A DNA stretch of 64,000 nucleotides, taken from NCBI RefSeq assembly GCF_963576675.1, contig NC_088917.1, forward strand, positions 32,952,501 through 33,016,500. Direction: 5' to 3'. Below are positions 56,215 through 64,000 of the stretch, one piece after another. The translations under genes were made by a program, and so were the position numbers. The notes under the pieces are model-generated. The model saw only the letters and a program-made list of their open reading frames with translations. It was not told the DNA's origin and did no database searches. Position 1 is the first letter of the stretch. The number at the start of each line of letters is the position of its first letter. This DNA comes from Euphorbia lathyris (Eukaryota; Streptophyta; Magnoliopsida; Malpighiales; Euphorbiaceae).

Positions 56215-57900
56215 AGAAACAACGGGGTCCATGTCTTAGCTCGCATCCCGCACAACGTGACGTGTGGAGCCCATCTACACAAATTGTTAGCAAGAGTGTA
56301 ACATAGATTCATCACCAGGGTCGGAAAAAGTTCGTGCTCACAACGCCTCTTGAAGGTAATTACACCGTTAGTAAATAACATTAAATGAACAATAAAGGCA
56401 CAACTATTCATCTTCACTGCCATCAATGCTATAGGTTACAGAAACCTATATAAATACCACAATTTCCTGGGATCAAAGGTACACTTATTAGCTCTAGAGC
56501 ACTTTTGAGATTATTCTTATTACATTCTCAAATACTATACTAACTTTGACATCAGAGTGTCCCCCGTCGATCTCAACGACACCTTACTGGGAAGGGATTC
56601 CGGTCAAGGAGATTTCACAAGTTATCAACTAGTGTGGTGAAGGTGGAACTCTCAGATATTTAGAGTTTTCATGAGCAAATATGGCCACAGATGGAATACC
56701 ACCCACTACTAGGGTCACTGATGGAAACACCACTATAGGAGTTACCCCAAACACGGGCACCCAAGGTAGACCAATTTCACCTTATTGCATTAATGATCCC
56801 GTCATACAAATACAGGATAAAGGGGATTCATCACCCCAATCGTTCTTATATGATCTCAGAATAGCAGTAGTAACTCACTTGACTAAGAATCTAGTGATCG
56901 CGTGATGCAAACGTTAAGAAACATTTCAGATGCGCCAACGATTGAACACGGTCAGCGACAGATAATATCCCAAGAGGAAATATGCTCAATGGATCCAAAA
57001 GTACCAACCCAAGAGTGTGGGAAAATCGTACCACTTATTACACCTACGGTCCTACAAGATGGTTCAATTATAGGCTCATTTGTGGATCATAGCTCCTTCA
57101 TGCCACCTTGGGCATCAAATCCTCCCACAACTCACAACGTGAACCCCACGATTATCACTCACAAAGGAAAAAACCCTCGATGAGTCCTTTTTTTTAGAAC
57201 CAGGCAGACTTGAGGTACCAAGAGAGCAATGGCAGTTTGATCCAGTTTCTGGACAAAGAATACCCCAACATAGGGATCACCCAAATCCTCACGGGGAATC
57301 CTTGACAACCTTTGGTGGATTGATTTAGAAGTGGCGGAACTTAATATTTCACCCATCCATAACGTGGGGATAGAGGCATGAAAGATGAGATACGCCAACG
57401 GGTATTGGAAACTTTGGAGCAACTAGGATATTTGATTAACAAGCAAAGACCCACTAACAGGGATTCACGATTCACTGCATGGATCCTCAGTTATCAGAAA
57501 GACAGAAGGTTCAAAGCTCCCATATTAACATAATATAAAGGTGAAGGTAATCCTGAAGCCTATGTGCGATAATACAAAGAGCTAATGGATGTTTGTGACA
57601 CCAACGAAGGGATTATTTGTAGAGTCTTTTCCACAACCCTCAAAGGCCCAACATTCGATTAATTTCAGTCCCTCCAAACTAGATCAGTTGACGGATGGGA
57701 GCAGCTGAGCCGCGAAATTTATGCAAAATTTACCGGATGCATCCCACAGTGATTGTATGTTGGAGATTGTATGACCTCGTACAAGGAGAAGATCAGCCCT
57801 TGAGGGAATACATTGACAAATTCAAACAACAGTGTGTTCAGATCACAAGAGTTGACCTTAATATCTCCATAGAGGAAATGACCTGAAACACAACACTTTG
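56215..57900 (+). pseudogene. Ty3/gypsy LTR end and gag remnant
   Basis: The LTR part has a TATA box CCTATATAAATACC (about 56446-56459) and the U5 phrase CATCAGAGTGTCCCCCGTCG (56551-56570). The gag start region follows at about 56681 (MATDGIPPTTRVTDG). The core gag domain is readable at 57535-57890: GNPEAYVR, YKELMDVCDTNEGIICRVFS, TTLKGPTFD, GWEQLSREIYAKFTGC, LYDLVQGEDQPLREYIDKFK. In-frame stops interrupt it (Y*GEG, VR*YKE, FD*FQS), along with a frame change near 57745. No protease or pol follows, so this is a truncated, dead insertion. Confidence 0.75.
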
Positions 57901-58840
57901 CCATTTTCCCTTTCACATGACATAAGATATATGACAAACATTTGTTTTCGTGTCATCTGAATTTTTTCGTGACAGTATATTTAAATTATATCATCTGAAA
58001 AGCTTAACTGTAAACACGCTCAATTCACATATGGCCTTACGATAAAACCATAACCTAGAGAATAAATTAGGTTTCGCCTTCAGCTCAGGCTTCATCTCTC
58101 TCACCCCTCTCTTTGGCTATCTCCATGGTTGCTTCCTACATTCCAAATCATTGGGAATGAGATCGAAACACGGTAGTGGTAAGCCATATTTACTTAGTTC
58201 CTCGATGTATTAGAGTTCTATTGTTTCTTAATCTTATTTTCCTCATTTATTCTTGTGGATGTGGATTTCAGGTGCCGGAATAAGGATCTATCAATTTTCA
58301 GACTTACCATTGAAAAGATTAGATCTCTCGCTTAGATACACTGATTTTACTGTATTCATTGTGAGATTCACTAATGAAAAGGGTGGGTTTTCATCTTACA
58401 GGTGGGCAATATGCTTAGTGATGCTATTGCAGGTGATGCTAAGAAAGGTAAATCTTGCTTTTTTTTATTTGCAAATATAAATTAACATTCGGGATTATGA
58501 ACTGATCTGATTTCCTTTTTATTTGAATATAATATTTGCAGGGATAATAAGAATGTTTATGTACATAGGAAGATTGATTGGAGAGATGGTTAATCAGTTC
58601 ATGCTTATAACATGAGAAGATTTCTTTAACTTATTGAGTATATATATGTGATTGAATATATGTGCATGAAGCTTGTATGAATATTGGTATGAACTGACTA
58701 ATAAAAGGTTGTGTATGAACTCAATAAGTTAGGCATGAATATGATATATATGCACAAGTTAGATTAACAAGTTATGCATGAATATGTATGAACTGATTAG
58801 CATGACCTGGTTTCACTTGCATATACATATTAAATTTAAG
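57901..58840. other. Unassigned DNA with a transcript-like segment
   Basis: The stretch 58075-58620 has a CT-rich leader, an ATG at 58128, and several donor/acceptor-like pairs (TGGTAAGCC at 58176, TTTCAGGTG at 58266, TTGCAGGG at 58539). It reads like a spliced gene fragment, but no frame longer than about 75 codons and no known domain emerges. It may be a captured or degraded gene piece. The rest is AT-rich with repeats of CATGAATATG and TATGAACTGA. Confidence 0.3.
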
Positions 58841-59324
58841 GTAAATTTTAAATAAAACCCATGTGGTTTCACTAATTTTCAAATAAAGGACTGTGGTTTA
58901 CTTTTTGTCAAAACAAGGATTAAGGTTTCGCACTTGGATTAATGCTATTAAAACCATCTTTAACAACCTGAAAATGAAAATTTTCATGAATTAAAGTTGT
59001 TCAATGTCATATTTTCTATGGAACTACATTTTCGATTTTCTAAAATCATATTTTTTGGAACTTTCTCTCTCTAAACATTAACTTTCTCTCTATTTGCTAA
59101 ATAATCTCAAAATAAAAAAGTTGAAGAATTAAAGTTGCTTAGAATATTAGTAGTTCTTAAAATATGTCATTTTTGAAGTCGTCAAGGGTGATTTTAATAG
59201 TATCAATCGAAAAAGTCCTTATTTTGCTAAAGTTGAAAACATCAATCCTTGTTTTGACAAAAAATAAACCACAGTCCTTTATCTGAAAAATAGTGAAACC
59301 ACAGGGGTTTTATTTAAAATTTAC
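58841..59324. mobile_element. MITE with about 85-bp terminal inverted repeats
   Basis: The left end GTAAATTTTAAATAAAACCC continues with TGGTTTCACTA, AAAGGACTGTGGTTTA and TTTGTCAAAACAAGGAT. The right end has the same words in reverse complement, down to GGGTTTTATTTAAAATTTAC. Arms match over about 85 bp with few mismatches. The flanking duplication is unclear (AAATTTAAG against TCCTAAATT). Long inverted repeats suggest a Mutator-like origin. No ORF. Confidence 0.75.
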
Positions 59325-59448
59325 TCCTAAATTTATTGATTAGATCCGGGTTCATTACCCGCCCCTTAGAAATTAGAGAAATCCATTAAGCTTCTCCATT
59401 GAAGACTTAAAAAATTATCAGATATTTTTTTACCAAAATCACTTTTTA

Positions 59449-60448
59449 GTGGATGCACGTGGTCGGTTAACCATTCCATTAAGGTTAATTCGGTCGGTTA
59501 ACCATTTAATCGTTTTTTAAAAAATGCTAACCGTACACTAGTCCACTAAATTCGATTAACCACTAACCGGTTAACCAATTATTTCGGCTGGTTAACATTT
59601 TATTTCGGTTTCTAATCATTAATAAATAAAAATAATAAGAGAATTCTAATTTTTATTGTGAGCGGAATGGTGGGTCAATGACGAATTGAAGAAATTAACA
59701 GTGCATTGTGTCTGTGTGGACTATAGACTATGGCTTGGACACATCGGGAGTTTTTTGTTTACTCAATTTTCACTTTGTGTTTATCTTTTCATATTAAAAA
59801 TGAGAATTTTAGGTGTTTGGTTAGGGAAACACTATTTGACTTTTATACCTGAAAAGTAGCTTTTTCGAAAAGTATAAAATCTCTATTTTTCCAAATGCAG
59901 AAAATCTCTACTTTTCCAACAACAACAAGAAATAGAAAACTGTAACAACAGGTAAACCAAACAGACCCTTAAATTTTAACTTACAACAACTCTATACAAC
60001 ATCAAATTACTGTGTTTATTTTTTGGACTAGAATTATTATTCTTCGTGATTTACCAACTAAGCCTGATTCAGATATATTAATTTCACTAATTATCTAATT
60101 TGTGACAAATTGGTAGTATGAGTTGAGTCTTTCATCGAAAATAATTAGTGTTTCTTATTAAATTTTTTTTATCATTGACCTTGTATTTTTTTTCTAAGTG
60201 TGATAATATACAATTATCTATAAATACAAATAAATATATATTTTAGATGTTTTTAATATTTAATTGATATTCGGTCGGTTTCGGTTAACCACGGCTTTTG
60301 AAATACAAAAACCGTAACCGTAACCATTAACCATTAACCATTATTTTTAAAATTAAAAACCGTACACTAATCCATTGATTTCGGTTAACCTTATTTTCGG
60401 TTTGGTTTCTGTTTGGTTTTTCGGTTTTACAGATTTTTTGTGCACCCC
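59449..60448. mobile_element. MITE-like insertion with TA duplication, 1.0 kb
   Basis: The element begins GTGGATGCACGTGG and ends TTTTTTGTGCACCCC (complement GGGGTGCACAAAA), with TA on both sides (59447-59448 and 60449-60450). Both ends are rich in GGTTAACC/CGGTTAAC words. Copy A has the uninterrupted sequence ACTTTCAGTATTATCAATAG at about 43250, giving the empty site. The TA duplication and terminal GGGGTG are compatible with a mariner-like or related family. Confidence 0.75.
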
Positions 60449-60532
60449 TAATTATTATCAACAGTCATATATTTTTTACCAAAATCACTTTTACTCATTA
60501 TTATCATATCATATGAAATGTTTAACCATAAT

Positions 60533-60937
60533 GGCCCTGTTTGGGAATTAGCTGTTAGCTGATTACATTAGCTGTTAGCTATTAGCTGATTACATTAGCT
60601 GATTTGACTAGCTGTTTGTGTAGACCTGTTTGGTAAAAATTAGCTGATTGATAATAGCGGTTTATGCAAAAAGACAAATAAGGGCATTTCTTTTTTTAAT
60701 ACATAAAAATATATTTAAAATAATTAGGGTTAAAGAAGTCCATTAATTTTAATATTGCAAAACGCTAATTGAAAAAGCTCCTAAAATGAGCTTTTTCTAA
60801 ATTAGCGTTTTCATCCCAAAACTCTCTCCTAAACCTCTCTCCACCAAACACTTCAATCAGCGGTTTCAGTGGTCAAACCGCTAAAGTTGGTCAAAACCGC
60901 TCTTTTTATCACAAAACGCTCTTTACCATACAGGGCC
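60533..60937. mobile_element. PIF/Harbinger-like MITE, 405 bp
   Basis: The ends GGCCCTGTTTGG and CCATACAGGGCC are inverted repeats. The flanks are AAT (60530-60532) and AAC (60938-60940). The empty site in copy A reads CATAATATGAG, consistent with a 3-bp duplication in which one base later changed. The left subterminal part repeats TTAGCTGTTAGCTGATTACA. Confidence 0.8.
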
Positions 60938-61185
60938 AACATGTGTTGACTGTAAAATTAAAAATTTACTAATTAATTTTTTCTGATAGTACTATAAAAT
61001 TAAAATTTTGTGTATTATCAATAGTCATGTGGAAAGGCTATTTGATGTAAATCTTGATCTTTGTTTGATATGGTAAAAGTTTACAGTTTCATATGTTAAA
61101 AAAAGTGAAAACCATAATAGAAAATTTGGAACTCATTTATAATAATAAAAATAAAAAAACAGTGTACAAATCAAGAACAACAATG

Positions 61186-61203
61186 TTTTTTTTTTTTTGA
61201 AGT
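61186..61203. mobile_element. Micro-insertion: T13 plus GAAGT with 13-bp duplication
   Basis: AAGAACAACAATG occurs at 61173-61185 and 61204-61216 around a T run followed by GAAGT. Copy A has a single AAGAACAAGAATG here. It looks like an extremely 5'-truncated LINE (or SINE) insertion with the A tail on the minus strand. Confidence 0.75.
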
Positions 61204-61435
61204 AAGAACAACAATGTTTTGGAATGCACAGTAGAGAGTGGAAACAACAGTAGTAAATGACAGCTTAGTTGAGGTGAGGCTGAGCTGGCAAGAGCAGAAG
61301 TTAGTTTTTTGGTCAATGGTTTGGAGGGTATTTTGGGTATTATCTTTGGGGTTTAAGGGAAGGTTTTGGGTATCCAACTACTATATATTCTGCTAATCTT
61401 TCTGTTTGGCTGCAATACAAAGGAATTCTCAAGAT

Positions 61436-62691
61436 ATGGAGAGGAACCAAGATCTCTCCCCTGGATTTAGGAGCGAATCCACAAAACCCATGGATGATTC
61501 TTCGGTAAGCTTTCTTAATCATTTATCCTGTTATACAATTTGATCGTTGTGTTTTTTTTTTTTTTTTGAAACAATCGTTGTGTTCTTATTTAATTAGACT
61601 CGTTGATGACAAGATCTGATTGAACTTCATCTCAGATTTTTCGAAATTCTGCTTAAGAAATTTTCATGTTCTTCGTCTATTTTCTTCACCATCAGATCTA
61701 ATTCTGATTATTACTTCTTGTTTCCTGATCCTGATAACATTTCTTTCACCTGTTTCGCCTCGGATTCCATAACTCCATTTTTTTCCATTAAATTTTGGCT
61801 GTTAATGGATTATTATTATTTCAATTGCTTATTGTTGTTTTTTCTCAGGATAAACGAAAGAGAAAGGAATTGCTTCGGAGTGGTAGCGGACCAGCCATTA
61901 AAATCAGAATTAAAGGAGTGGAGATTAATTCGAATACTGTGACAGTACCCAAGAGTGAGGTCACTGACGATGAAGGAGATTTGAATGGAAATGGTGCTAC
62001 TATTGACGAAGCCGCTGATGATATTTCGTTTCGTTCAGAAAACATGGTGTATACACTGTCTAAACCACCTCAATTGACAGAAGATGCAATTGAGGTTGAT
62101 ACACCTTTAATTCTTTCAGTGAAGAACGCACTCAAGTCATTCTTATTAATGGCAAATCCAAGTGATATAGGCCTCATAATAACTCAAGCAAACAACATCT
62201 TTGGGTTTCTCCAAGGCCTCAACGCTGAATACCTAGCTTTCTATAACAATGTCCGCGCCTACATTGGCCATTGTTTAGAATTGCATGCTGCAGACCAGGA
62301 GCTGAATAAATGGAAGCAATCTGAAGAATTGGTATCTCACTATGATCAACTTGTTAGCCAATCAATTGAAGCTAAAACTGTTGTTTTTGATCTTGAGATT
62401 GAGTTAGTTCAGGCCCAAATTTACATGCTTCCTCTCCAAGCTCGTATTGGAGATACCAAAAAGTTGTTAGAAAAGTATGAATTAGAACTCAAACGACGGA
62501 AAATGTATTTCGTAAATCTAGTAGATAAGAAAGCAGAGAAAATGGAAGCAACTGCGGCACTTGAGGTTGAATTAAACACACTTGCTTCTATTGCTGAACA
62601 AACTCGGAGCAATATTACAGCAAATATTGAGCGTCTAGAGAAAGCAAAAATATGTATAAATAATGCTAAAAATCAACTAGAAATGATTTGA
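61436..62691 (+). CDS. Unknown coiled-coil protein, paralogue B, two exons
   Basis: Exon 1 is 61436-61504 (MERNQDLSPGFRSESTKPM) and exon 2 is 61849-62691, giving 303 aa in frame. Relative to paralogue A, exon 1 has five differences in 69 bases, four of them amino-acid changes. Exon 2 has three differences in 843 bases, all within its first 102 bases (Ser/Gly, Met/Ile and one silent). The promoter region is shared, including TTGGTCAATGGTTTGGAGGG and TACTATATATTCTGC about 50 bp before the ATG. The intron carries a private T16 insertion. The protein features are those of paralogue A: a basic patch after the splice junction, an acidic region, then a long helical coiled-coil-like C-terminal part. 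Family not recognised. Confidence 0.8.
61552..61573. mobile_element. Micro-insertion: T16 plus GAAACA with 9-bp duplication, in the intron of paralogue B
   Basis: ATCGTTGTG occurs at 61543-61551 and 61574-61582 around the T run and GAAACA. Copy A has one ATCGTTGTG at the matching place. The structure is the same as at 61186-61203. Confidence 0.75.
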
Positions 62692-63192
62692 ATGTCTCTT
62701 CATATTTATGATGTAATTTGCTTATTTATGGAATTAAACAATTTTAGTTGTTCGGAAACATGTTTTGTGTTTGTTTTTATTTAATTTAGTATTGCATATT
62801 ACATTACATCTTATTAGGTCACAATTTAATTGCAACAAAATCCTCTTATGTCACATTTAGAACTTTGAGTTTTTCAATTTTCGAGAAATTAACTATCATA
62901 TTAATATAATCGGGTTCACTAAAATTGATGTAGTGAAGTAATAGCAGCTTACATTTGAATACACGTCCATAACACCATTCTTATGTCACGTTTAGAACTT
63001 TGAGTTTTTCAATTTCCGATGAATTAACTATCGTATTAATATAATCAAGTTCACTCAAATTGATGTAGCAGAGTAATAGCAGTTTACGTACCATACACGT
63101 CCATAACATCATGTGACTATTTAACCATTGTCGTGAAATATATATGATTGTAGAATGTGTTAGTAATTATTAATTAAAAAACCAATGAAGTA

Positions 63193-63993
63193 GGGGTGTT
63201 CATCGGTCGGTTCTGTCTAAAAACCGAACCAAAATAACCGAAATCCGAATAGCTCTAAAAATAAAAACTGAACCTAACCTAATAACAATAAATAACCGAA
63301 CCGAATAATTCGGTCAGTTCGGTTATTCGGTTCGGTTATTTGGTTTTTTTCTTTTTTTCGTTTAATTTTTTCTTTTGTATGAAAATATTTATGAAAGTGT
63401 GTTATCAACAAAAGTAAAATAAGAAATAGTGGTTTTGAGTGAGAGATGAAGAGAATAATAGTGGGATTTAATTTTTACAAAAACAAATAAATATTTAATT
63501 AAAGTTTTGATCGGAGTATTAGTATAGTATTATATTAACAAGAAAATGATGTCTTTTTATGCTTTTGTTTTGTATTTTCACTTTAGCTGTGTGTGAGATG
63601 TTGTTAAAAAATGAATGGAATTAAAAAAAACCAACTGTTAACAATTCTTATTACTTATTAACCGAAAGAAACTTATTATTCTAAAACAACTTATTTATTA
63701 TTAGCAAAAAGTAATTCTAAAATTAACTTATTATATTAGAATTAGTAAACGAGTACATAATTCTACCAAAAAAAAAGTAAACGAGTACATAAACTATGTA
63801 ATAATAAATATAATTTCTAACTAAAATTAATTTATTTCGGTCGGTTCGATTAATTCGGTAATTTTGATTTAAAAACCGAATCGACCGAAATTGCCGAAAT
63901 ATTAAAAAAACAAAACCGAACCTAATAAACCGAAAAATCAAAATGTATCGGTCCAGTCGGTTATTTCAGTCCGGTTCGGTTTTTGCACACCCC
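63193..63993. mobile_element. MITE-like element with TA duplication, 801 bp
   Basis: It begins GGGGTGTTCATCGG and ends GGTTTTTGCACACCCC, with TA at 63191-63192 and 63994-63995. Both ends have arrays of GGTTCGGTTATTCGG-like words, inverted relative to each other (CCGAACC...GGTTCGG). The empty site is CGAAGTAGAATAC in copy A near 45390. The terminal motif is shared with 59449-60448, so the two are probably related families. Confidence 0.75.
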
Positions 63994-64000
63994 TAAATAG

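Larger units (their letters stand above)
59400..63192 (+). repeat. Duplicated gene block, copy B
   Basis: Paralogous to 43210-45395. It is interrupted by MITEs at 59449-60448 and 60533-60937 and bounded by one at 63193-63993; none of these is in copy A. Two poly(T) micro-insertions (61186-61203 and 61552-61573) are also private to this copy. A roughly 110-bp local repeat at 62976-63060 duplicates part of the 3' flank. Confidence 0.85.

Overview
The window is nuclear DNA from a flowering plant, most likely a eudicot. The evidence is spliced genes with GT-AG introns, AT-rich intergenic DNA, plant-specific gene families (an SMU2/RED splicing factor, a CFS1-type FYVE-SYLF endosomal protein, a plant RBR ubiquitin ligase) and dense plant transposons (L1-type LINEs with RNase H, Copia, Ty3/gypsy, hAT, PIF/Harbinger-like, Mutator-like and CACTA-like elements). 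I cannot name the species.

Layout. 1-0.8 kb: 3' part of a LINE. 1.0-5.0 kb: SMU2 (+), ten coding exons. 5.9-9.6 kb: hAT remnant, a small LTR element and a hAT MITE. 10.0-11.6 kb: 5'-truncated LINE with a perfect 17-bp target-site duplication. 12.1-20.1 kb: near-complete but dead LINE, split by a 1.87-kb solo LTR. 20.4-21.2 kb: two MITEs. 21.9-24.9 kb: CFS1-like gene (+). 25-36.7 kb: gene-poor DNA holding gypsy remnants, a 0.68-kb-arm inverted repeat and a 1.95-kb tandem duplication. 36.8-38.9 kb: RBR E3 ligase (+). 39.6-43.1 kb: LTR and Copia remnants with two nested MITEs. 43.2-45.4 kb and 59.4-63.2 kb: a duplicated block, each copy carrying an intact two-exon gene of unknown family. 45.7-53.9 kb: CACTA-like element enclosing a decayed BAG-domain gene fragment. 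54-58.8 kb: gypsy gag remnant and unassigned DNA. 58.8-64 kb: several MITEs around the second paralogue.

Five genes look intact: SMU2, the CFS1-like gene, the RBR ligase and the two paralogues. They are unrelated in function (splicing, endosomal traffic/autophagy, ubiquitination, unknown) and form no cluster. The most informative parts are the paralogous block and the nested transposons. The paralogues share an 847-bp tract with no differences, ending in visibly diverged flanks, which points to recent gene conversion. Each copy supplies an empty site for insertions in the other. Several nested insertions can be removed on paper with exact restoration of the host reading frame.

Limits: everything was read by eye. 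Family assignments rest on motif recognition, exon boundaries on splice consensus and frame continuity, and repeat borders without a stated target-site duplication are approximate.
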